This document shows, piece by piece, positions 1-4,994 of a stretch of DNA of 6,647 nt (position 1 is the first letter of the stretch; every line of letters begins with the position of its first letter). The stretch comes from Methanocella sp. (lineage in GTDB: Archaea > Halobacteriota > Methanocellia > Methanocellales > Methanocellaceae): positions 1 to 6,647 of the forward strand of contig NZ_DATJPM010000008.1 in assembly GCF_035506375.1 (NCBI RefSeq), given 5' to 3'. A model generated the notes under the pieces. That model was not told the origin of the DNA. It saw only the letters and a list, made by a program, of their open reading frames with translations, and searched no databases. The position numbers and the translations under genes were made by a program.

Positions 1-87
1 TGTGGGCCTCCGTGCACTTCGTGCCTTTGTGGTGAAAATAGTGCCCTCCGTCTCTTAAAAAGCTTAAAATACGGGAGTAATTCAACA
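1..87 (+). repeat. Dispersed intergenic repeat, copy A
   Basis: This stretch is nearly the same as 2514-2600. Both are 87 bases long, begin TGTGGGCCTCCGTGC, share CCTTTGTGGTGAAAATAGTG and TTAAAAAGCTTAAAATAC, and end AATTCAACA, with small compensating indels in between. The first part also occurs in opposite orientation at 2277-2335. Copies A and B both lie just downstream of the stop codon of a minus-strand gene (mfnE here, the propeller gene for copy B), so they could be transcribed as 3' trailers. It carries no ORF. The copy begins at the window edge and may be the right arm of a longer inverted-repeat element cut off by the window, as copy B is at 2474-2564. What the family does is unknown; a non-autonomous, palindromic intergenic element is the simplest reading. 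Confidence 0.85.
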
Positions 88-108
88 CAGCAAATATAAT
101 AAAAATGT

Positions 109-729
109 TCAAACATGATTTTTACTGGTTATATAGGTCCCTATTACTTGTTTTCCTTTAAGGGCGTCTTCCAGCCTTCCCTCCACCAGGCCATTTACGA
201 CGAGGGCGCCCATGCCATGGTCGATCAAAAAGCCCGGCAGCGCCAGGTCCACGCACGTCTCTATGCCCTTTAGCGCCGATGCATCGATGGCCTGCTGCAA
301 ACAGCCCTCAAGCGTCACGCCGTCAACGTCCGTGGCCTTAATGAGCCCCGCACCTGTCTTATAGGCCATCCAGGCGGCGATGGTATCCGAGGTCACGTCC
401 CATGAGTGGGGGAGCTCGTCCTGCCGCCGGAGCACCTCATAGGGCAGGATGATACGGATGCCCTTTTTTCTAACAAGTAAAGGCGTAAGCTCGATCCCCG
501 TCTTATCGTGCAGATAATAGGCGTACTGGTCCATCGCCAGCACGGCCATCCAGTGGGCGGCGTCCTCCGAGAGGCGGCGCTCTTTATCTATGTCCCGGAT
601 AAGGCCTGCAAAAGGTCCCCCGCCGGGCACGACCAGCACGTCAGCCCCCGAGTTCGCCACGCGCCTTAAAACCTCGGGAGCCTTATCGAACAGGCTGCCT
701 CCCAGCTTCAATACGAACAACGTCACCAC
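109..729 (-). CDS. mfnE: MfnE-like kinase of methanofuran biosynthesis (amino acid kinase fold)
   Basis: A cytosolic kinase of the amino acid kinase superfamily, about 206 residues. MfnE phosphorylates 5-(aminomethyl)-3-furanmethanol phosphate to the diphosphate, which is then coupled with tyramine to build methanofuran, the first C1 carrier of methanogenesis. Visible motifs: N-terminal KLGGS (residues 8-12) for phosphate binding, VVPGGGPF (33-40), the AAHWMAVLAMDQY stretch (57-69) typical of this small archaeal subfamily, SWDVTSDTIAAW (109-120), and the nucleotide-site KATDVDG (131-137). The start is uncertain. GTG at 727-729 gives a 7-base overlap with the permease gene; the next GTG at 724-726 would give a 4-base GTGA overlap and a start closer to the KLGGS motif. 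It is the second gene of the tauE-mfnE unit and is probably translationally coupled. Other kinases of the fold (aspartate or isopentenyl phosphate kinase) are less likely because of the short length and the AHWMAVLAMDQY motif. Confidence 0.85.
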   Translation of the reverse strand: MVTLFVLKLGGSLFDKAPEVLRRVANSGADVLVVPGGGPFAGLIRDIDKERRLSEDAAHWMAVLAMDQYAYYLHDKTGIELTPLLVRKKGIRIILPYEVLRRQDELPHSWDVTSDTIAAWMAYKTGAGLIKATDVDGVTLEGCLQQAIDASALKGIETCVDLALPGFLIDHGMGALVVNGLVEGRLEDALKGKQVIGTYITSKNHV

Positions 730-1514
730 CCCAAGCCGCTCTTGATCATATTATAGGCGATGTAGAGAAGCATGGCGTAAAAGATATACTTAATGTATTT
801 CGTGCGCAGGCGCTCGGAGATCCGGGTGCCGAGATGCGCTCCGATGAAAGAGCCCGGGATGATGGCGGCTGCGGTGAGCAGGGCTTCCTCGGCCGAGAAT
901 AGCGTCCCGGAGCTTAAATAGAAATAGATGATGGCACCGATGGAAGAGGCCAGGATGATGGTGGCGAGCGAGTTGGCGATCGCCTGTCTGAGAGGCATCT
1001 TGAATATACTATTGAGCACGGGCACGGCGATGGTCCCGCCGCCCAGCCCCAGAAGGGCGCCCAGGAGCCCCATGCCGAAGCCCAGGCCAGCAAGGCCGGC
1101 TTCCGTCCTCGCGTCGGGCTCCTTCATCGACTCGGAATCGACAGCGTTCCTTCGTAATAAGGCGTTAGCGATCAGAAAAAGCAGAAACATGCCGAATAGC
1201 ACCTTGAGCGCCGCCTCGGGGCTCCGGGTAGCGATAAATGTGCCGATGACTATGCCGGCGATGGAGCCGACGTTCATGACGAAGATTATACGGCGGTTGA
1301 GAAGGCCCATTTTCCTGTACCTGAGCGTGGCCGAGGTGGAAACGACCACGTTGTTCAGCAGCGATATGCCGATTGCCAGGTGTATGGGAAGCCCGAAGAG
1401 CAGCGTGAGGGCCGGGACGAGGATCGTGGCGCCGCCGATGCCAAGCATGCCGCCGAACAGGCCGGAAACCGCGCCCGTGATAAAGAACAGAGCCAGGCTC
1501 AGCCAGAGCTCCAT
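723..1514 (-). CDS. TauE/SafE family membrane transporter
   Basis: An integral membrane protein of 263 residues with about eight hydrophobic segments, in the TauE/SafE (former DUF81) family. Members export or import sulfite, sulfonates and other small organic anions; the substrate cannot be read from sequence. The internal duplication of the family is clear: GGMLGIGGATILVPAL (21-36) in the first half and GALLGLGGGTIAVPVL (152-167) in the second, each following a hydrophobic helix, with a charged hydrophilic linker at about 121-140 between them. ATG at 1512-1514 is supported by a GGAGG Shine-Dalgarno motif at 1521-1525, six bases upstream. It is first in a two-gene unit, and its stop overlaps the start of mfnE. 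The length is normal for the family and nothing looks broken. Confidence 0.9.
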   Translation of the reverse strand: MELWLSLALFFITGAVSGLFGGMLGIGGATILVPALTLLFGLPIHLAIGISLLNNVVVSTSATLRYRKMGLLNRRIIFVMNVGSIAGIVIGTFIATRSPEAALKVLFGMFLLFLIANALLRRNAVDSESMKEPDARTEAGLAGLGFGMGLLGALLGLGGGTIAVPVLNSIFKMPLRQAIANSLATIILASSIGAIIYFYLSSGTLFSAEEALLTAAAIIPGSFIGAHLGTRISERLRTKYIKYIFYAMLLYIAYNMIKSGLGW

Positions 1515-1520
1515 GTTAAG

Positions 1521-1581
1521 CCTCCAGTAAGATATTCGCTGCCACGATGATTCATTTATCGTGGCTCGTACTTTAATTTAA
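1521..1581 (-). promoter_or_regulatory. tauE-mfnE promoter, SD and overlapping inverted repeat
   Basis: Read on the minus strand: a TATA-like TTAAATTAAA lies at 1572-1581, and GGAGG (SD) at 1521-1525 lies six bases before the ATG. A perfect 8-bp inverted repeat, GCCACGAT (1541-1548) and ATCGTGGC (1558-1565), is separated by 9 bases. With the usual archaeal spacing of about 25 bases from the TATA box, transcription would start near 1547-1550, inside this inverted repeat. That position suits a repressor operator or a hairpin at the very 5' end of the mRNA. The TATA and start-site calls are inference; the SD and inverted repeat are directly visible. Confidence 0.5.
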
Positions 1582-1587
1582 CCGGAT

Positions 1588-1800
1588 GAAAAAAACGTCT
1601 TTTATGAAATCGTGCCAGAGCACGTGCATTTCACCGAATACACTGGTTACATGTGCCTTATGCCGTTATATTCCGACGGCACATGTGCTGAAAAATCATA
1701 TCCTCTTGATAACATGTTTTGAAAAATCATATTTTATTGGCACACGTTTCGATAAAATATATCGCACAAAATCATGGAAACGATAAAACCTGTATCGGCA
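1588..1800. repeat. Degenerate ~31-bp direct repeat array
   Basis: The clearest units start at 1681 and 1712: the 21 bases ACATGTGCTGAAAAATCATAT and the second copy agree at 19 of 21 positions. A third unit at 1742-1762 agrees with the second at 16 of 21. Weaker continuations with the same spacing of 30-32 bases start at about 1619 (GCACGTG), 1649 (ACATGTG) and 1772 (catGGAAACGATAAAA, sharing CGATAAAA with the 1742 unit). The period is close to three turns of DNA, so the ACATGT-like half of each unit would face the same side of the helix. The array lies 40-250 bases upstream of the predicted tauE start. Units 2 and 3 also create an inverted repeat, with arms 1649-1657 and 1678-1686. It is not a CRISPR: the units are degenerate and there are no uniform spacers. 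Confidence 0.55.
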
Positions 1801-1912
1801 TGCACAAGCCTGTTTATGTATAATATGCGGCGGCTGTCAGAAATTTTATAATAATTATACGATAATATATTTGAGCATCCATACGATAATTGCTATTGTA
1901 GGGATGGGAAAG
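1801..1912. other. AT-rich intergenic stretch, no gene seen
   Basis: This AT-rich stretch contains no ORF of note. It includes the run ATTTTATAATAATTATACG (about 1843-1861) and a TATATTT (about 1865-1871) that could act as a plus-strand TATA box for a transcript starting near the hairpin cluster at 1913. Nothing else is recognisable in it. Confidence 0.35.
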
Positions 1913-2137
1913 ATTGTGGCAAGTTGACCACAATGCGACGGACCTCGTGTCCGTCGGTCTTTATGGCCCTCACCTTATCCATTACCCTCCCCATCACCCT
2001 GGTCGGTGATGGCTACTCTTGCGGCGGTGTGCAACACCGCCGCACTACCCTCAAATGATATACCCTTGAAAAAACGAACCATAACCTGAATACCCTCGAA
2101 AAACGTACTACCCTCAAAAACGATTACCCTCCTTTTT
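1913..2137. ncRNA. Candidate structured RNA: four perfect hairpins plus GAGGGTA tandem units
   Basis: Four perfect stems follow one another: 1913-1919 with 1928-1934 (7 bp), 1936-1943 with 1949-1956 (8 bp, 5-base loop), 1991-1998 with 2005-2012 (8 bp, 6-base loop) and 2021-2030 with 2034-2043 (10 bp, 3-base loop). Immediately after them, five exact copies of TACCCTC (starts 1983, 2046, 2091, 2109, 2125) and a TACCCTT (2061) mark a tandem array. Read on the minus strand the unit is GAGGGTA, a few bases, then CGTTTTT, with 15-18 base spacing. Five T residues at 2133-2137 could end a plus-strand transcript. A minus-strand transcript starting beyond 2140 (AATTTATAGG is TATA-like there) is equally possible. 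No known archaeal RNA (RNase P, 7S, tRNA, rRNA) was recognised. A DNA-level function remains possible. Confidence 0.35.
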
Positions 2138-2157
2138 CCTATAAATTTGATTTGTTG

Positions 2158-2229
2158 AATAAGTCTTATATGTCCTGCACTTCTCCGGCTTAAGCCCGCG
2201 AAGCTTGTTAAGTTCGCGAAGACTTTATT
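2158..2229. other. Long bulged stem enclosing a hairpin
   Basis: AATAAGTCTT (2158-2167) pairs with AAGACTTTATT (2219-2229) over 10 bp with one bulged T. Inside, CGCGAA (2197-2202) and CTT (2204-2206) pair with AAG (2210-2212) and TTCGCG (2213-2218) around a 3-base loop with one bulged G. This gives a compact branched structure of about 70 bases. It is not a tRNA: no T-loop, D-loop or anticodon arm fits. It may belong to the same transcript as the hairpin cluster at 1913-2137 or be a separate element. Confidence 0.3.
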
Positions 2230-2276
2230 AAAGAAATTAAAGCTGTGTCGAATATGCCCCTTTAAGTCTCAGAGTG

Positions 2277-2564
2277 TACGGAGGCACTATTTTTCACCAC
2301 AAAGGCACGAAGAGCACGGAGGCCCACAAAGACTTTTTTATAATTAAGAGACAAAGGGCACAAAGCCGCTTTTTGAGCTTATAAGATACAGGATATGAAG
2401 GCGCAGGGGTAAAAAGTGCTCTCGTTCATTCCACTGTGTCATTGTATCCTTCGTGCCCTGATCGCCAATGAACCGGCTTTGTGTACTTTGTAACTTAATC
2501 TAAAAAAAGACTTTGTGGGCCTCCGTGCCATCGTGCCTTTGTGGTGAAAATAGTGCCCTCCATG
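2277..2564. repeat. Long inverted-repeat element (about 290 bp), AT-richer version
   Basis: The left arm (2277-2368) and right arm (2474-2564) are imperfect reverse complements over about 90 bases. They share ACCACAAAGGCACGA, GCACGGAGGCCCACAAAG, a run of Ts, a TTAAG-type segment and ACAAAGCCG at the inner end. The centre (2369-2473) is unique and holds no ORF. The right arm extends into copy B of the dispersed repeat (2514-2600). No transposase is present, and no clear target-site duplication is visible at the ends. If transcribed, the arms would form a very long hairpin. A non-autonomous (MITE-like) or REP-like palindromic element is the best guess. Confidence 0.75.
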
Positions 2565-2600
2565 CCCTTAAAAAGCTTAAAATACAAAAGCAATTCAACA
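2514..2600 (+). repeat. Dispersed intergenic repeat, copy B
   Basis: Second copy of the 87-base repeat at 1-87, same orientation and the same length. Its first 50 bases form the outer part of the right arm of the inverted-repeat element at 2277-2564, while the rest (TTAAAAAGCTTAAAATAC to AATTCAACA) lies outside the palindrome and has no partner in the left arm. It lies 62 bases downstream of the propeller gene's stop codon on the minus strand, the same position relative to a gene end that copy A has to mfnE. Confidence 0.85.
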
Positions 2601-2661
2601 TATAAATTTAAGTAACGCTTAAGTATTTTAATTGACACGGGCAGAGGGGCTCCCAATAATT

Positions 2662-3843
2662 TTATTTTTTATTATTTACCAGTACAACGACCCCTGCCAT
2701 GGCTATCATAGCAGCCAGGGCCTCGAACCCTGGCGTAGGCTTCGGCGTTGGCGTCGCAGTGGGCGTCGGAGCTGGCGCCGTGGTCGGCGAAGGGGTTATC
2801 GTGGGCGTCACGGTGATCGTTGGCGTCGGCCTGGGGGCGGCAGTCGGCGTGGGCGTATCCGTGGGCAGTGCCGGCTTTGAGGCGATGGCGAGAAAAACGG
2901 GGCGGGAGCCTACGGAGATAGTTTTAGTCACGTTCCCGATACTTCCCGGCAGGCCGCTCGTATCGATGACCGAGACCGAGTTGGAGCCGGAATTGGATAC
3001 ATAGGCCTTTCGGCCGTCGGGGCTGAAGAGGATGTGCTGCGGCGAGCCGCCGACGTCGATCGTGCCCACGATGTTCCGGGACGACGTGTTGATGGCGACG
3101 ACCCTGTTATCCGACGGTAAAGTAACATAAAGCGTGGAGCCGTCGGGGCTGATGGCCAGGCCTCCTGGGTTCGACGGTACGGCGATGTCGGATTTGATAA
3201 AGTAGTCATGGACTTTAAGGGCTATCACCTTTTTCTGGTCCATCAGGCTGACATATGCAAACTCGGTATCAGGGGAGAACGCGCAGTCGACGCTCTTGCC
3301 GAAGTCGATCTCCGGCGAGGCGGACTCGCCAGAAGGCATCTTATAGAGCCCGACAGTCGTGAAACTGGTGCTTCCCAGGCACGCCATGCTGCCGTCCGGG
3401 CTGATGGCCATGACGTCCTTGCTTCTGGGCAGGGCGATCTTCTGGGCCACGTCGCCGCTCCCGATCCTTACGAGGTTAATATAGGTGCCGTAAAGGACAT
3501 AATAGCCGGAGCCGTCGGGGCTGACGGCGATCGCGTGCGGGCTCGAGCCCATGCCGACGTTGCGGCTGCTGTCGGTCTTCGTGTCGATGATATGGACGCC
3601 GTCGTTGCTGGCCACATAAACGTAATAGCCGGTCGAGTCGGCCGCCAGGCCGAGGATCTGGCTCTCGATGTCCATGGAATTCACGACCGAATCGTTCTGC
3701 ATGTCCACTATCGTGACAGTTCTTTCGTCCGTATTCCCCACGTAGAGAAAACCCTGCCCCGGAGACGGGGCCTCGGCCTGCGCCCCGGCGCAAAATAATA
3801 TCAACACTGCCGCGATGGTGATCGTTAAGATGGCCCACTTCAT
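2662..3843 (-). CDS. Secreted YVTN-type beta-propeller surface protein with PGF-CTERM tail
   Basis: A 393-residue exported protein. Residues 1-23 form a signal peptide (MKWAILTITIAAVLILFCAG then AQA, probable cleavage after A23). Residues about 31-322 hold around seven repeats of about 42 residues of the YVTN/surface-layer propeller type, with recurring SPDG (108-111, 148-151, 232-235, 274-277), SPDT (190-193), LYVTL and AYVSN strands. Residues 327-370 are a Pro/Thr-rich linker, likely O-glycosylated. It ends with PGF (371-373), a hydrophobic segment (374-389) and NNKK, which fits a PGF-CTERM signal processed and lipid-anchored by archaeosortase A. ATG at 3841-3843 has GAGGT at 3850-3854 as SD. 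Such proteins are usually cell-surface components of unknown binding partner. The gene stands alone, with a 1.15-kb noncoding region downstream. Confidence 0.88.
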   Translation of the reverse strand: MKWAILTITIAAVLILFCAGAQAEAPSPGQGFLYVGNTDERTVTIVDMQNDSVVNSMDIESQILGLAADSTGYYVYVASNDGVHIIDTKTDSSRNVGMGSSPHAIAVSPDGSGYYVLYGTYINLVRIGSGDVAQKIALPRSKDVMAISPDGSMACLGSTSFTTVGLYKMPSGESASPEIDFGKSVDCAFSPDTEFAYVSLMDQKKVIALKVHDYFIKSDIAVPSNPGGLAISPDGSTLYVTLPSDNRVVAINTSSRNIVGTIDVGGSPQHILFSPDGRKAYVSNSGSNSVSVIDTSGLPGSIGNVTKTISVGSRPVFLAIASKPALPTDTPTPTAAPRPTPTITVTPTITPSPTTAPAPTPTATPTPKPTPGFEALAAMIAMAGVVVLVNNKK

Positions 3844-3849
3844 CGTCGT

Positions 3850-3895
3850 ACCTCAAGCGATTAATTGTGAATATATGCCGCATCGAATATAAAAG
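3850..3895 (-). promoter_or_regulatory. Promoter and SD of the propeller gene
   Basis: On the minus strand, CTTTTATATTCG (3884-3895) is a good TATA-box candidate. The start site would be near 3860, leaving a short leader with GAGGT (3850-3854) six bases before the ATG. This is a position-based inference. Confidence 0.45.
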
Positions 3896-3900
3896 GGAAA

Positions 3901-3933
3901 CGTATATAGATAGGCCATTATAATTTAGGAAGG
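3901..3933 (+). promoter_or_regulatory. Promoter of the small plus-strand gene
   Basis: CGTATATAGATA (3901-3912) is a TATA-like box centred about 26 bases before 3932, so transcription would start almost at the ATG (3934). AGGAAGG (3927-3933) touches the ATG with no spacing, too close for a normal SD, so a leaderless mRNA is the better reading. It is divergent from the propeller gene promoter, with the two TATA boxes less than 20 bases apart. Confidence 0.4.
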
Positions 3934-4278
3934 ATGTCGAGAGAGCTTAGCGAGTATGACTGGCAGATCCTGAAAAAGCTGTGCCCCGAACTTGATGACG
4001 GCACGTGCGTCTCGTCGGGCCACATGTATCGCTCCATACTGCCGCCCCTGTCGCGCCACTATTCTAAGTCTAAAGAGGATTTTATGGAGCGGGTCGAGAA
4101 ACTGAGCGATGCGGAGCTGGATTATCTCATATGTCTGGCGGAGAACGGCGAGGAGAGCCTTACGTGTATTGTTCCGGAGCATAAGGAAGCGTTTCTCGAG
4201 ATGGTCGGGCGCAGGGCGTCTAAGGAGAGGGCGACAAAGCTCCGGAAGTTCATTGACTTTTTAGAGACGCTCGGATAA
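3934..4278 (+). CDS. Small uncharacterised protein, 114 residues
   Basis: I do not recognise this family. The protein is charged, probably soluble and mostly helical, with no signal peptide or membrane segment. Four cysteines (17, 25, 67, 78) and three histidines (30, 42, 83) could form a metal site or disulfides; C17 and C25 flank PELDDGT, and SGHMYRSILPPLSRHY (28-43) looks like the most constrained segment. The second half (residues 44-114) is Glu/Lys-rich amphipathic helix (DAELDYLICLAENGEESL). Coding is supported by an uninterrupted frame with a codon pattern like the neighbours, its own promoter and a T-rich terminator after the stop. ATG at 3934 is the only sensible start, since the next one is at residue 31. 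It is convergent with tfuA and divergent from the propeller gene, so it is a single-gene unit. Confidence 0.75.
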   Translation: MSRELSEYDWQILKKLCPELDDGTCVSSGHMYRSILPPLSRHYSKSKEDFMERVEKLSDAELDYLICLAENGEESLTCIVPEHKEAFLEMVGRRASKERATKLRKFIDFLETLG

Positions 4279-4290
4279 TTATCGTACAAA

Positions 4291-4330
4291 TTTTTCTCGC
4301 TCTTTAACATTAGCTGGATGAGAAAAAAAA
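4291..4330. terminator. Bidirectional terminator between convergent genes
   Basis: TTTTTCTC (4291-4298) and GAGAAAAA (4320-4327) are perfect inverted arms. Read on the plus strand, the run of five Ts ends the small gene (stop 4276-4278). Read on the minus strand, eight Ts (4323-4330) follow the tfuA stop (4338-4340) by seven bases. U-rich runs are the usual archaeal termination signal. The symmetrical layout lets one 60-base gap serve both genes. Confidence 0.6.
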
Positions 4331-4337
4331 TCGTGTG

Positions 4338-4994
4338 CTAGTGATTGGTAGCTAATTCTTTTATTTTTTTAAGAACGGCCACAGCGTCCTCGGCCTTCAG
4401 GTTCAGCGGCCTTTTTTCAATAAATACCGAAAGAGAAGCGGCCTTTTTTGCGCTTAGAGCGCCTTTATCGACGGCTAGCCTGAGCATGTTCCGGTAAGTC
4501 CTGTCCGGGTAATGCATCCCGGCCGTCATCGAGACCAGCGCATCCTTTTCCACGTTAGAGATAATGCCATCCCGCTCGGCAGCCTTTAGCTGGTAGCGGA
4601 CGTTCACTAAAGGCTCGGAGAGCTGCTCGCCCGTCACCGGGCTATAGGTGACGGCCACCTCGTCGTCGGCCTCGATGCGCCCTGACCGGTAACATTCATA
4701 GACCCGGCCGACGCCGACCATGCCGAAGATATCGAGCTCCGAGGCGCGCAGGGCTCCCATGCTGGAGCCGCCGACGACGGTTACGCCTTTTTTCAAGACG
4801 TCGAGTATCTCCTTATGACCCACGGGCGAATCGTTAAAAAACGTGCCGTCGATGATGCCGATGATATCGACGCCGGACCTCATTGCCTTTTTCAGGTCGC
4901 CACGGCGTATGGGGGGCCGGTAATCCGCCTCTAAGATAGCTATAGCTTTTTCGACGGGCAGGCTGGGGCCGAGATAGACGATGATCTTACTCAT
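4338..4994 (-). CDS. tfuA: TfuA-like partner protein of YcaO (McrA thioglycine formation)
   Basis: A 218-residue soluble protein of the TfuA family. With YcaO it converts the backbone amide of the conserved glycine in McrA (Gly465 in Methanosarcina acetivorans) to a thioamide. TfuA is thought to help deliver or activate the sulfur source. Visible features: N-terminal strand IIVYLGPSL (4-12), the family-defining GGSSMGALRASEL (75-87) with a preceding VTVV strand, DGTFFNDSPVGHKEI (49-63), and GRVYECYRSGRIEADDEVAV (96-115). The C-terminal half is helical. The start ATG (4992-4994) overlaps the ycaO stop in ATGA, so translation is probably coupled and there is no separate SD. The length is normal for stand-alone archaeal TfuA. 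Family knowledge rests on published work in Methanosarcina; the role here is inferred from that pairing. Confidence 0.9.
   Translation of the reverse strand: MSKIIVYLGPSLPVEKAIAILEADYRPPIRRGDLKKAMRSGVDIIGIIDGTFFNDSPVGHKEILDVLKKGVTVVGGSSMGALRASELDIFGMVGVGRVYECYRSGRIEADDEVAVTYSPVTGEQLSEPLVNVRYQLKAAERDGIISNVEKDALVSMTAGMHYPDRTYRNMLRLAVDKGALSAKKAASLSVFIEKRPLNLKAEDAVAVLKKIKELATNH

Noticed and set aside
1681..1762. CRISPR-like array
   Set aside because: Only about 10 bases lie between 21-base units, the units diverge quickly, and there are no cas genes or leader.
1586..1786. A 66-residue plus-strand open frame with several cysteines
   Set aside because: It coincides exactly with the degenerate 31-bp repeat array, has no SD or recognisable domain, and its 10-11 residue periodicity simply reflects the DNA repeats.
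2054..2089. Possible C/D box RNA (AATGATA then CTGA)
   Set aside because: The C box is imperfect, no second C'/D' pair fits, and the bases belong to the GAGGGTA tandem array.
2699..3004. Long plus-strand frame rich in Gly and Val opposite the propeller gene
   Set aside because: It is the complement of the Pro/Thr linker codons of the propeller gene; the minus-strand frame has a signal peptide, propeller repeats and sorting tail.
3844..3933. Operator shared by the two divergent genes
   Set aside because: No inverted or direct repeat of useful length is visible between the two TATA boxes.
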